Assembly (NCBI RefSeq): GCF_000003815.2
Contig: NC_049983.1
Location: forward strand, 19,401,743 to 19,465,742
DNA length: 64,000 nucleotides
Direction of reading: 5' to 3'
Source of the DNA: Branchiostoma floridae
Lineage: Eukaryota > Chordata > Leptocardii > Amphioxiformes > Branchiostomatidae
The notes beneath the pieces are model-generated. The model was given only the letters and a program-made list of their open reading frames with translations, did no database searches and was not told where the DNA came from. The position numbers and the translations under genes were made by a program. Below, in pieces: positions 37,149 to 49,550 of the stretch; within the stretch, counting starts at the first letter, position 1, and the number at the start of each line of letters is the position of its first letter.

Positions 37149-40100
37149 AACTCCAATTTAGGGTTCGTAAAGAAACTGGTGAAAGTTCTGGTAAATGTTC
37201 TTTAAGAGAAGTCCTTCCTATTTATGTTAGCAGAATATTCTGGCAGGAGCACTGCCCTCAGGCTACCTCTGTCCTCAAATGAACCATGGATTACTTCTAT
37301 TAGATTCTTCCAGTAGTTGATCGCCTTAAGCCAAGTCTTCCTTCAAAAAGTCACTGTTGTTTGAACCGTTTTCTTTGATAAGTTCCTCATTATCTTCCAT
37401 TTGTGCATATAGACTGTATGTAGCCAAAGGCAGCTTGATCAGTTAAATGAAAAAGGAGTGCTTTACTTTCATTTGCAGTTGTTGGGCTCTTGCCATACAC
37501 CGGTGTGCACATGACCTTGTCAATGAACTACAGGGGAGAAACTTTACAAGGGATTTTGCTGGGCAGTTGAACTGTTGCCAGAAAGTGTGTTTTACTTCAA
37601 TTTATAATGGTTGATTTTTGCAATGGCATAATGTTTGACAGGAACTGTATATACATGCCTGAGGCATACTTTATAGACCACATTTGTCATATGACTGTGG
37701 GAAAGGTAATGGTTTATAGGAAGTTGTTAGGGCTAGGTTGAGACAAAAGTCTTAGACACAAATATTTACTTAGAAGACAAGAGAATATTAATTACAACTG
37801 TTCTCTAAGGGTAATTTCATGGGTTTTGGACAAGATATTCTTCTTATTTCATTAGGTCTCTAATTATATAATTACGTTAAATGTAATATGCTTTATTTTT
37901 GCCATAGATTTTCAGTATACTGTTCCCATTACTTACAAACACTAAAGATCTATTAACAAGCATAGGCAGTAAAGTTATGATATCCATTCTTCAAAGACCA
38001 CCATAAGACTCACATACTTACTTTATCCTTTACAATACCTCTTGGGTTCTCCCGTAATTGATGAAGTGCATTTTCTTGTTTGCTAGTTAACCTTGGATGG
38101 AGCCAGTTTATAAAGATGACCTCCAAGATCGAGATGAACAGCTGGCAGGAAAAATGACTGGTGACCTCCATTACTGAACTCTAGCAGGGGGCAGCTGAAC
38201 TTGGACAGCCTACCATTCATCGCTGATAAACTACCCACATCCCACTAATGATGCTTTATGGTCCGAAATAGTAAGTATTCAGAGTCACGTCTCTGTGTAA
38301 CCAGCCTATTCGTCATGCCGCAAATGTTAGCAAAGGCTTTCAGAGGTTACCATACATGTCAGTTCTCACTACCAGAGGAATTCATCATCTAATTTGTGTC
38401 CCTAGTTGGAACACGGGAATTCTTAATGACGAAACTCAGTCTACATAAAGCCTCTCCTAGGCTTTTAATGTTATGTGGCAACCAAAGTCACTGGTCCATG
38501 AAATAACGAATATACTGGAATTTTGATGGCTGAGCTAATCAATGTACCCGTTCCAGACACCATAACTCTGTGATTCATGTGGCCATGTCCAAGTAAAGGT
38601 TGACCCTGATAAACATTGAGGCTTTCTTCAGCTGAATTAAGGATACCTTGCATCATGGATGATGGAAAGACATTCAAGTTGATGTGAAAATCTGTTGATG
38701 TTAAAATCTGTACATACGTTCATCATCATCAACCTTGCCACATATCAGTCAATGTATACTGAGGTAGCTGCTGAAGTTTTGGACAAAGAAGCATCATGTT
38801 GAACCTGGTTTCTTTTGAGTAAGTCTTGGGATCGAGTGTAAAGCGTTACGGCACCAAAAGACCCTTTTTGTGTTCTTGAATGTTTGAGTCATTACAAAAC
38901 ATTTAACTGTTGGACTTTTTTCAACAACTGCTGTGGATGTAACAGCAACTGTGTAGCCATCTGTTTTTATGAAGGTCCATTTTAGTTACCCTCTTTGTTG
39001 TCAAATTGCCCCCTTTTATCATTTGTGTTAATGTAGTTGTGAAAAATGTATTTTTTGTTTATATACAGGCTATCAACTGATACAGGAATCATGTGGCAAA
39101 GAATACATAATACTTTTCGCTACTAATCTTCACAAGCAAATGGTTAGATGCAAATAACATAATGACCTTCAATCTCAAGTGTCTCTTATCTCACAGCTGT
39201 TACTTTACAACTCACCTCTGACAACAATGGTTGGAATAGTTTATTCATCAATTTGTTACTTACATACAATAGCTACCATATAATATCTGCATTCATCAGA
39301 CAAAACATTACACCCTCATGTGACATTTTAGGTTTTAGCTGCAAGTCATGGTTTACTGCCTTCAGTACATGCCAATTGTGGGCTAATCTTCAAAGAGAAT
39401 TTTAGATGATCACCTCAACCTTTAAACTGCTTAGGGACAAGTTTAGGGCTGTCTGCTTGTCAAGTCCATCCATCTGAGGCTGATCCGTAATCCCCAGGCA
39501 ACCATCCCTGTCAGCTAAGGTCAGCCGAGAAGAAAAGTTGTCACGGAAGCCTCGACACCAAAACTTTCCTATCATTAATCTTCTTTGTAGTGGATCTTGG
39601 GCGGGACCTTCAAATTTTGTCTTGCAGTAATGTCTGGTGCCTCTGGCTAAGTGTTTGTCATATATCCTTTAGCATTTCAAACTTATAACTTATGGTATTT
39701 GTGTCAGGGTTGCACAAAAGGACTGGGTCATACAGAAAACTCAAACTGGTACAAAGTGCTGCTTTCTTGCTTGCGGCTACGAGAAAGAATGGGAGTTAAA
39801 AACATATCATGCCACGTCATGCCACTACCAGTGGACTAGCCCTACACTTTTGTGGCCATGTGTGATGCAAGAGCCTTAGAAACAGAGATGAGCATTACCC
39901 TATTCACCAATTATAGGATTTTTGAAAACTAACTTTGGGATGATAGATTTTTTTTTACATAGAAATAATACTATTGATAGTCTCTGTTGGTAGGCTAAAA
40001 AGGCTTTAGAAAACCTTTTGGAAATATTTTATTTCCTTGTCGACTCTTGTCACAAAGACAATAAATATGTTTGAAGTCATGATCATAAGAACTGATTGAA

Positions 40101-41221
40101 TACACCTAAGGGTCTGATCACAACACATTACTGAAAAGTCTTGTGTGCAGATGTGTGTACCTTGGAGAGTGAGTAAAAATGACGTATACCAAAAAGTTGT
40201 TTGAAACAATCCTGTCATGTTTGTGAAATAATCCCTTCTGGTTTATTCCAGTTGCAGGGCCAGTTTCTGCTACAGGAAGGGACACACAAGATGTCAAACT
40301 TATTTCTTTCTGCATGCTTTCATACAATTGTAAGTGCTAACATGATAAGATAAAGTTAACATAAAGCAATTACAATAGCCTTACTTCCTCTAAATCTCAT
40401 AATACTTACTTCAACAGAAATCACTGCTATTTATATGACCTGTTGTTATTGAATATTGGAAAAGTAAATTATTAGTTATCACACTGGACGGGCAACCCCA
40501 ACCGGCTGCCTAGAAAGAAATTGACTAGACTGCGTAGCCTTTGGCCACATTGTTACTAGCTCCTATGGCACATGGGCCCCTGTTAGGAAATTTCTGGATT
40601 TGCCAGTGCTGCACATACTCTATGCTATAGATTAGCAACAGATGTGTTCTCAAATTAAGTACATGTCTCACAATACATATAAAACATCTTTTGTCCATTC
40701 CTTCCCCCTTTTCCAGCTAAGGTATTCATGTTATGAGACATTTTCAAAAGAAGGGCAGGTACGATCGGCTCACTGTGTATGATCATGCCCTAAACCCCTG
40801 TAAGAGGATTTCCTGTAAGTCTGTCACTGTGACATGTTAGTGCCAGTAAGAAGCTCTGCTCAGTCTCCTCCATCCTGTAACAGGATGAGCCCAGATTTCC
40901 GAAAAGAACTGCTGCTGGCAGGGAAAGTCAATATTTAGTTGGGCAATCACATTATAGAATTTGGCACTGTCACAAAGAGATGCTAGCCGATCTGGAGCTG
41001 GCTTGTATTAGTTTTAAGTGGTGCTCAAGGCAGTTGGATATTATACAATGTATTACAAATAACAGACGCTTGGTGAATACGTACAAATTATTGATCCACC
41101 ACTGAAGGCTTGTGAACTTTCTGGTCTTCTGTGGCCAGGCAAATGTAGTTAGTTGTTTAATGGATGTAACACTTATTAAGCGGAGCTAACCTTTTTGGTG
41201 GGTAGCTACATGTAGCTGGCA
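37149..41221. other. Long non-coding stretch, nothing recognised
   Basis: AT-rich. No domain-bearing frame, RNA gene or clear repeat. Confidence 0.4.
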
Positions 41222-41262
41222 CCTTTAAACATGCTGTTCGTATTGCTGAGTTGTAAACCATG

Positions 41263-41279
41263 CTGGCCTTGGTGCTGTA
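41263..41279 (-). promoter_or_regulatory. RE1-like site in array (degenerate)
   Basis: Minus strand TACAGCACCAAGGCCAG, 13 of 15 fixed RE1 positions. Confidence 0.35.
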
Positions 41280-41645
41280 TAGCTATCATTCTAACTATGC
41301 TGTTTATTGTGTTGAATATTTGATATTGCTGTCCATGGTACCAGCTATCTGTCACATTGACTATGCTGTTTCTGGTTCTGTATTGTAGACCATGCTGTCA
41401 TTGGTGCTGCCTAGGTGCCAAACAGTTCTTATATATACATTTGTAGATTACTGGTACCAACCACATTTCTATCTATCATCTTGACCATGCTTCTCCTGGT
41501 TCTGTATGGTAGACCATGCTGCCTTTGGTGCTGACTAGCTGCCAAGCAGTTCTAGTAATACACATTTTATAGATTATTGGTACTAGCTACATTTGTATCC
41601 ATCACCTTGACCATGCTTCTCCAGGTTTAGTTATTGCAAACCATG

Positions 41646-41662
41646 CTGTCCTTGGTGCTGAC
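41646..41662 (-). promoter_or_regulatory. RE1/NRSE-like site in array
   Basis: Minus strand GTCAGCACCAAGGACAG, 14 of 15 fixed RE1 positions, followed by 'catgg'. Confidence 0.5.
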
Positions 41663-42123
41663 TAGCCACCATGCAGGTCTTGTGTAGAGATTATTGACTG
41701 TGCTTTCTTCAGAACCAGTTGCCTATCACCTTGACTTTGCTGCTTCCTGTTCTATATGCTAGACCATGCTTTTGTTGGTGCTGACTAGCCACCATGCAGG
41801 TCTTATCTACATCAGACATCTACACAATAGTAGACAAAATCTTGCACGGGGCACAACCTCTGGTAACAATTTACAGGCTTAACCTTGTGATGGTGGTGCA
41901 ACTAAATAGACAAACGAAAAAGTGGTGTGAAGGAACAAAAATATAGGTTATTGACCACAGTGCTGTCTTTGGTACCAGCTATCTATCACGTTAAGCAGGC
42001 TGCTCCTGGTTATATATGGTAAACCCTTCTGTTTCTTTGTGCTGACTAGCCATCATTCAGTTCTTACATGTATCATATTGACTGTGCTGTCCTTGGGACC
42101 AGCTATCTATCACCTTGGCCATA

Positions 42124-42140
42124 CTGTCCTTGGTGCTGAA
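42124..42140 (-). promoter_or_regulatory. RE1/NRSE site in array, perfect core
   Basis: Minus strand TTCAGCACCAAGGACAG, all 15 fixed RE1 positions. Confidence 0.6.
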
Positions 42141-42235
42141 ATGCTATTTTGCTGTCAGTGCATGTAAATTATTGACTGTGCAAAGAAGCTATTGCCTTGA
42201 CCATGCTTTAGCAGGTGCTAGATAGTAATCTTTAC

Positions 42236-43380
42236 TCTTTATAGTGTTTAGGCCTGTCTGCTGCAGTAGCAGACATATTCCATGTCAAACAAGTGAGGAG
42301 GAGGGGGCCGCTCTTGAGCTGGCAATGCTTGACCCTCATGTTCAGAAAATCAGACAATAATGGCTGAAACATTGCTACCTGTCCACTTACTTATGGGAAG
42401 AAACAAGGTCTGACTACTAATTACAACATTCTGCATGACAGAACCACTCAACATTCTGTCTGAGCTATTAGCCAGGTCTGAAGCTGCATAGTTGTAGGAG
42501 GGCCTTACGAGGCCATGTTCGGCTACACAGATTTAATTTCCTGCTTGGCAGTGCGTCAGACAAGTTCAACTTAAAGTTCACAATTTGCACCTGAATCACT
42601 ACTTTCTTACTGTTCCTATGTTGTAAATTCTGCATAAAAAAGCAACATTTCCAAGACCGGAAAATTGATGTTTTATCAGTCTTTTGTGTTGTCTGTTTGC
42701 TATCATTTGTATCCAGGAAGCATGACACAAATATATGGATTGCTCCACGGAATCACATTTCTCCTCCTTTTAGATAACAATACATCATTACAGCAAACTA
42801 TCAGAACAACACTAGAGAACAGCTATGGTCCATTGACTCCTTTGGATGTTCCAGTCTGTCGATCACAACCTATATTCAAAATCACAAGGCATTCACAAAG
42901 CATTTTCGCCTCATAACAAAACCCAATAGATACCCTTTTTTGAAAGCAGACCTGTGCCTCATTTATGAGTGTGAATAGCCTGACTACAGAATAGAGTACA
43001 TTTTCATCACCATTAGGCAGCCCAGTGTCAGTAGTGATCGAGTCAGCACTTTTATTGGGGTAGACGGGATCAAAAGGATTGTTTGTGGAGGTCAGAGGTC
43101 AGGTGCTGAGGTCTCCTGTCTCTGTTGATGGAGAAGAAGGGCTCATTAGGTGGAGCTAAAAGCCAGGAGGGTCCGTCCCTAGTGGGTCGGCAAATGGGGG
43201 AAGAGCTAAGAGATCCATTCATCGCAGAGTTGCTGGGGGATGATTACCCTTCATGGGGATGCATAATATTGCAGACAGACATGGGAGTCAGCCAAACCTT
43301 GGAAAAACTTTGGGAAGATGTTCAAAACTGGGCGGTGACTCCCGTGCACTGCACTGCAGTAACTAACAAGTTTGGAGGAA
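42236..43380. other. Non-coding stretch, nothing recognised
   Basis: A 112-codon open frame begins at about 43125 and runs into the hairpin at 43381; it has no recognisable domain. Nothing else supported. Confidence 0.4.
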
Positions 43381-43455
43381 TGCCAGTGGTCAGCACCAAA
43401 AGTTTGCAGTGCTGTAACATCACACAAGTACACTGCAAACTTTTGGGACTGGAAT
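43381..43455. repeat. Hairpin with a perfect 16-bp stem
   Basis: CCAAAAGTTTGCAGTG (43396-43411) is the exact reverse complement of 43431-43446, with a 19-base loop. Weaker pairing extends outward (gccagtgg / gactggaa). The left flank also contains the RE1 left-half word TCAGCACC. Confidence 0.7.
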
Positions 43456-44157
43456 TTGTATAAACCTACATGTAGTAGGCATACAGTTTCTTTCAAGTTG
43501 GAGATGCTACTTCTGTATTTAGAAAAAGTAATTTACCATGCTCATGTACTCATAAAATGATATCATGTTTAATTACCTGAATAGCCATCCATCATGTAAC
43601 TGTATTGCCATTGAAAAAAAGTAGCAAGCTGCCAAAAAAATGAAACAGTTGCAACATTAGTCCAACCTATAGTATTTTGGAATTCATTATGAGTGCCAGC
43701 AGTGTCCCTGCATACATCACTACCTTGACAAACATGTATGCTTGAGGGACAGACATGTAGTTTTGCCTGTTAACCTATATCTGTGGTCATGTAATGACAC
43801 CATCCAAACTCCCCTGTTACTGCTATCAGGTGAACTCGTGATACTTTAAATTGCCCCAAATACATCTGTTTACCACAAATGGCCTTATTTATGTTGTCAG
43901 AATGGCCCCATTTCACAGAAATGTCCATGAAAAAGACTCAGAATGCATCTTCAAGATGGAGTAACACCTGTTCCAAAGGGAATCCTTATTGCCTGCAGTG
44001 TTGCAGATCTATTCAAACTGCAAAGCTTTGATTGTGTGTTCTTGTGTTAACAGCAATCTTATGCTTTTAGTTTTAGTGACTAGCTTTTAGATGTGTCTGA
44101 TTTGACTCTGGGTTGTTTCCAACCTATTTCATGCAGCCCTTGCTGATATAGACTTTT
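43456..44157. other. Non-coding stretch, nothing recognised
   Basis: No supported feature. Confidence 0.4.
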
Positions 44158-44502
44158 AAAGGCCACCTAAGCAATATTAGGGCGTAAAAAGTGGAAATAT
44201 TCTGGATGAGGCAATCTGTATGAAATTGATATCTACTGCACTATGTTCCCACATTTATATCATTATTCAATATAGCACAAAAACAATCTGCACTAGGATT
44301 CCCTAAATATTGTAACCCACAAAATTAGACTTCACGGCGTACTCGCGCCACTGCAACATTGAATATTTGCTCCTTGACTGTTGGCATGGAATGGAATAGA
44401 GTTGCTTTAATTTTTACGTAGAAAAGTTCCCCATAAAATTGACTTTGATAATTGTAAGTTCTACAAACCTGACTGTGGCTAATATTGCTTAGGTTGCCTT
44501 TG
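44158..44502. mobile_element. MITE-like element, about 345 bp
   Basis: The left end AAAGGCCACCTAAGCAATAT (then 'tag') matches the reverse complement of the right end, AAAGGCAACCTAAGCAATAT, with one mismatch in 20. The interior is AT-rich and non-coding. The target duplication is unclear because the ends adjoin TTTAAA/TTTGAA-like sequence. Confidence 0.7.
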
Positions 44503-45154
44503 AATTAGAATTGTCTTGGTTCTAGAGTAATGAAAGCATTGGGATGAAGGTTCCTCTATCATCAAGTAGAGGTCTGTGAAACAGGTAATTGCGTTGATGT
44601 CGCTCATACCAGCATAATTCCTCGCTTTCCCATGTGGAGCACAAAGACTTAAGCTGCACATGGGTACACATGAGAGCACGGCACGACCCATGCATGATAA
44701 TGAGACCCAATCATATTACGCTGACTTCAAGCCCAGGTTGACTTATGTGTTGGTCCTGTTATTTATCTGATGCTATATTTGTATTGGCTTCTTTTTTTCC
44801 ATGGCCTGACATTTAGGCTATCCCAATACCGCACTAATCTGTTAAGTTAGTTGCCCAGTGTAGCATATCAGCAATAATGTGACACAATGACAAATCAGTT
44901 GACAGTCCAATTTGTCTTGCTAAATCATGGATTTGTTAGGAGATGAATGGCGTGGATAATAGATATTCCTCGATCGTTTGATTTTATGCAGCATACATTT
45001 GTTCTGTCCAATTTTCATACTTGAGAAGGTGGTAATGTAGGTGACGTTTTCATTAAACTTTGCCTTTGGTAGGGCCACATTTGTTGCTGACTCAACACTT
45101 GTTGCTGTTTCTTCAACAAGAAAATGTTTTACTGTTCTGTATGTCACCTGTATA
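44503..45154. other. Non-coding stretch, nothing recognised
   Basis: No supported feature. Confidence 0.4.
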
Positions 45155-45395
45155 GGGGTGGGTATGGTGTTCTGGTACAAAACTGTTTTCTTCTTGTTGG
45201 ACTGATCCAGAAAAACCGGACCCTAACACAAAAATTAGCAGACCAGATTTTGGACTGATTAGAAAATGAACAGATTATATCGGCAGGCATTTACGCATTT
45301 TGGGGCTCACTGGTCCAGAAAAAGAGCTGACTCTGTGGACCTGGACAGTACATGTACCTGAATTTTCTGTACTGGTACACACCACAGTGTCAACC
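45155..45395 (+). repeat. Dispersed repeat copy, paired with 10460-10830
   Basis: Plus-strand homologue of the minus-strand element at 10.5-10.8 kb: 'ataggggtgggta', then 'ttcttcttgttggactgatc', then 'ggactgattagaaaatgaac'. The ends carry related 'ggtgt..ctggtac / gtactggtacacacc' inverted words. Confidence 0.5.
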
Positions 45396-46439
45396 TATTG
45401 GACTGTGCAGTTATTCAGTTTTTGCAGAAGTTGATTGAAATGACTATAATTCTAACTTGCAACTTGTGGAAAGTACACACGTATGCCTACAAAAACTAAA
45501 CATTCAGTAGGCCTCTAAAGGTTATACCGTATCAATTTCTCTTTGATATTTTTAGCAACTACAATTAATAGCAAGGAAAAGATCAGGCAGTTGCACCAAC
45601 GTATGAGAAATGTGAGGTTCTACTGCACTTGACTGCATCTCTGACATCCAAAGAATTGATGTGTTGAAAGAAAATGATCATACTCATATTCTTTCAAACC
45701 ATGGATTCCAAAGGATTTAAAAGTCATTCATAATCCACATCTTCCATAATCAGATTGCTGCTAATGCTACGAAGGTATTGTTTGCATGTTTGCAGAGATA
45801 TTGTTTTCTTGTTCTAAGAGTATTACTGCAAGTCTCCCAAAGATATGCTTTTACTTTACATCTACCGTATCTACTTTGCCTAACTCCTTTTACATTTTCT
45901 ATCAGATATAGCTCCACAGGCCTAAAGGTTTGTGCTGACCTCATACATTACCAGGTAGATTCATATCTGTCCATCACTGTGTATCAGCGATTTTTGCCGA
46001 CTAAGAAAAATGACTTGCTCCGGGCCATCATTTCAACGGTTGCTTGCTTAAGCAGGGATTTTAGGGATGAAGGATTGAGTGGTCATTTAGTATACAAAAG
46101 AAGGGGGAAGGACATAAAACATAAATGTTTTTGTGGGCTTTGAAGCCTAATGATCCATTTCTGTGCCATTTTTGTTGTGAGGGATGATGGGTATTGATTA
46201 GGTATTGGAAGTGACTGAAAATTTAATGCTCATTGCATTTGTGATGAAATGTGTAGTTGTGGTTTTTTATTATATCAAGCAACAAACCCTCACTGAATCA
46301 GCAATATAGAGGTGATCTTTTGATGTCAAAAGATCTTTTGAATTGTATACAATTTATACATATATACTTTATATACTGTATATACTAGATGAACTATGTA
46401 CTCACCACCAACCAGCTGTAGAGTGGCACCGCTGCCCAT
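45396..46439. other. Non-coding stretch, nothing recognised
   Basis: Contains an AT-rich palindromic patch at about 46325-46390. The 121-codon frame at 45778-46143 starts at TTG and lacks an in-frame ATG near its start and any domain. Confidence 0.4.
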
Positions 46440-46925
46440 TGGAGAGCTCAAAAGCCAAATCAAAAACAAGACTTGTAACTTGATACAAAATTAGATCACA
46501 ATTTGCATAATTAATATTTAACTACATGAAGCATCACTTAAGCTATCTACATACCAAAAATCATGATCAGTCAGCCCCTTCTTGAGATATTCCTTTTCAA
46601 AGTCTAACACTTAATCAGCCCCTGCCAATTCAATACAAGCTGCTAGGGAGCTTAAAGTTACACCTCTTACTCTTGGCCACAAGAGCTATCTACCACTCAA
46701 AAATCATGACTACAGCATGTTCAGAGCTGGAGATATCAAACCAGGAATTCCGCTGCAGTGCCATAACAGGCCGCTAGGGCGCCCAAAATCTAATCATTTT
46801 CAGGTTTCCTCAAGACCAACCCACATACAGAATATCGATACAATCCATCCAGGTGTTCTTGAGTTATGCTGGCCCTCTACAAGCACCCACAAAACACTAC
46901 CCAAAATATAACCTTGGCAAAGGTA
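46440..46925 (+). repeat. Dispersed repeat family R, copy 2
   Basis: Same orientation and landmark order as 26900-27320: 'gctgctaggg', 'ccgctgcagtgcc', then 'caatccatccaggtgttctt' and 'gagttatgctgg'. It ends 'ataaccttggcaaaggta', which resembles the CCTTGG(C)AAGGT terminus of the family. Confidence 0.6.
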
Positions 46926-47213
46926 GTTAGCAACCACCACCTCTATACCATGCAACAGCACTCCTCTGCACTCCCCCACCCACTGTGCCAGAGCCTTCAA
47001 CTGGTTAAAGTTGGCATGTAATCCAGAGAAGAAGTATTATCATTATGGTAGACTGATATTCAAATATCTATTGCTTTTTGGATTTCCTGAAACCGTATAC
47101 ATAGGCTTCATTAGTTTTTTTGTCACATTATTTTGCTTTTCCCCATTATTTTTGTAATCATTCTAAAGGCTAGAAATGAAAACACTCTTTTCTGCCGTTT
47201 TTAGTTACATGTA
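46926..47213. other. Non-coding stretch, nothing recognised
   Basis: Short unique-looking stretch. Confidence 0.4.
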
Positions 47214-47230
47214 CTGTCCTTGGTGCTGAA
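47214..47230 (-). promoter_or_regulatory. RE1/NRSE site, solo, perfect core
   Basis: Minus strand TTCAGCACCAAGGACAG, all 15 fixed RE1 positions. It lies about 5 kb from the 41-42 kb array and is not embedded in array units. Confidence 0.6.
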
Positions 47231-48449
47231 TCAGTGACAGGTGCTGTTGTGCACGATACCTTCCAGTCAAACACTCTTCTGTTTTTAATGAATTTATGTT
47301 TTTAATTTCATGTACATGTCTTAATACAATGCCATTTTAATGGAGAGAGACGTCTTTCTTCTCTGCATAGACACTATTCAGTATACACTGCAAAAATAAA
47401 TAGTTCACTGCAGAACCTATATATGCTGTAAAGCTTATAAATGTGTGTTAACAGTAACAGTATTGCAACTTGCAAGCATATGATATATCCCACCAAGCCT
47501 TAATATGCTCTCCTTGACATTACAGTGCAATTGTATCAGTTGTTTATATGTTCCAGATCACCACAGGACCTCCATAACTATAAACATAGCAGGCTCCAGT
47601 GCCTGTCATCACCTGTTTATTGGTCTGGCAGCAAGACGGTCATCTTAACTTAATGCTTCAGTACTGCCCACAAGATTGCAATCTATTGGCACACAGATTA
47701 AAGTGGAGGGTAGTAAACATGCCTTTTGCCTTGAATGAAAGCAATTGTGTGAAGTTCTGTATCGCTAGGGGATATCTCGGTAAAGTTTAGCAGGCATCAA
47801 GGAGTGGAGACAGTTACGGGCAGGCTATCGACCCGCACTTTGTGGTTCAGACCAGAACTTTAGGGGCAAATTGTGGATAAAAAGTTTTCAGAACAAGTTT
47901 TAGTAGGCAGATTCCATTTTTTAAAAATTCTGAATGGCTTTAGCTTGTGTTCTGTCAGGCTCTTTGCTGTGGCCTGCATACATACTATTTCATACAATTG
48001 CAACATTACAACAAGAATATTTTAACCAATAGCAAGTTACACTGGACAGCCTTGTCACGGTGTTGTAAAATTAGTTGATTAGGTATTAAACTGACCTCTA
48101 CTTCTAACTTAGAATCTAGCCTATCGAACTGAAGTAGTGTTACATATATTACAAAACCCACACATAATAGAAAAGGTGGGATCTTTCGTCTTCCACTGTC
48201 TTCGAAAAAGGAGTCGAACCCAATAACCCAGGATCTAGAGTTAGCTTTTACTAGTTTTAGACTAGAGTAGACACTTGTGATATTGTATTTTACACTGTCT
48301 GAATCTTTTTTGTTACCTGCAATTAGCCCACGGGCAAAAATTTGCAATAAAACTTGTTATATTCTACAACAAATTAGTATCATCATGTATCTACTGCAGA
48401 TGACCCAAACAATTTAAATTCTCTCATTACTCAATTCAAAGAACTAAGT
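47231..48449. other. Non-coding stretch, nothing recognised
   Basis: No supported feature. Confidence 0.4.
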
Positions 48450-48870
48450 AGCCTTATTTCCTCGAGCAATTGTTGACTAAATCACAGGGCTGGGAATAAA
48501 AGAAGTAAAGTAAATGTACTCTCATTCCCAAGTTAGTAGCCTTATTCCTGTTTGATAGTGATTTAGTGCATTTACTAGTAACTGGATTACAGCACTGAAA
48601 GCAATTGAAAGTAGAGTTCCATAACCTCATACCTTTGCCAAATGGTGTTATCCTTGATGCATGACTTACATAGAACTTAAACTCAAAATCCCAGTAGGAA
48701 GCAACGAAATGGCCATTCTTGAACTTAACATACATCTTACCAACACCTGCCCACCTACTAAATATCATGAACATCCATCCACAGCTCTTCAAGTTATACT
48801 GTTTACATCCACAGTCGCTCCACAACAGCAAAGCTGAAATCATAACCTTCTTGGCCAAGGTAACAACTTT
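48450..48870 (+). repeat. Dispersed repeat family R, copy 3
   Basis: Shares 'aaatatcatgaacatccatc', then 'cagctcttcaagttatac', and ends 'ataaccttcttggccaaggt'. It is more diverged than copies 1 and 2. The 134-codon minus-strand frame here is an antisense reading of the repeat. Confidence 0.55.
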
Positions 48871-49329
48871 TAGTGACCTTTATTCATGACTCACCTGGCC
48901 TTATTTCCTGGAGTGATTACAGTACTGGGAGTTTGTAATGTCCTACATACATATATACCCAACTCACAGTTGACCTAATTATGTCACTGGGAATTTTAGG
49001 CTATTTAAACCAGGGCAGTACTGAATAATGGACCACACTGACCATTACAGCTAGTCAGTGCCAATAGAAAGTGTCCACTTTGTAAGTCATCTCTAGAAGC
49101 ACTTAGTGGAAGTAGACTGTCCCACATCCCCATGATGAGTGCATTTAGAGGTAATCTCAGATGTATAGGAAACACTATGGGCACTCTATGGGATATTAAA
49201 GACAATGTTTGATCTTCCCAGTGTATCAGTAGGATAAGTTTTCACTGGGTGATATTCTCTAAGTGCTTGGATGACTGAAAGCCAGTCCTTTGATACGATC
49301 TGACATTTGAAATTAAGTTTACCATCCTG
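48871..49329. other. Non-coding stretch, nothing recognised
   Basis: No supported feature. Confidence 0.4.
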
Positions 49330-49550
49330 AATTCAGTTTATGTCTTTTCTCTTGTGCCCCTGCGTTTTATCAATTCGGCTCCAAACCGGGATGACATTGG
49401 TGCCACTAATTTGTCATGGATGGTGAAAGCAGCTGAAATAAAAAGTAAATCAAAGCTCCATATTGTCAATTTTTCTCCAATAGACTTGATTGGCCTTAAT
49501 TGTTGTGGTGAGAAATGTTGTTGGCAGCATTTAAGGGCTATTTGAAATAA
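49330..49550. promoter_or_regulatory. Candidate cis-regulatory block
   Basis: ATCAAAG (TCF-like) at 49449 and inverted CCAAT boxes CCAATAGACTTGATTGG at 49477-49493. No sustained frame with a domain. Confidence 0.2.

Larger units (their letters stand above)
41222..42235. repeat. Degenerate satellite-like array carrying minus-strand RE1-like sites
   Basis: Recurrent anchors 'accatgctg..cttggtgctg' start at 41258, 41389, 41513, 41640 and 41763 (spacing 123-131 bases), with further degenerate units at about 41952, 42021, 42080 and 42118. Alternating sub-blocks include 'ctatctatcaccttgaccat' and 'ctgactagccaccatgcag'. About 140 bases at 41807-41950 interrupt the array. The anchor word is the reverse complement of an RE1 element. 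Confidence 0.8.

Noticed and set aside
45778-46143. 121-codon plus-strand frame
   Set aside because: It begins at TTG, has no good ATG near the start, no domain and no splice context.
48454-48858. 134-codon minus-strand open frame
   Set aside because: It is an antisense reading of dispersed repeat family R copy 3, with no domain.
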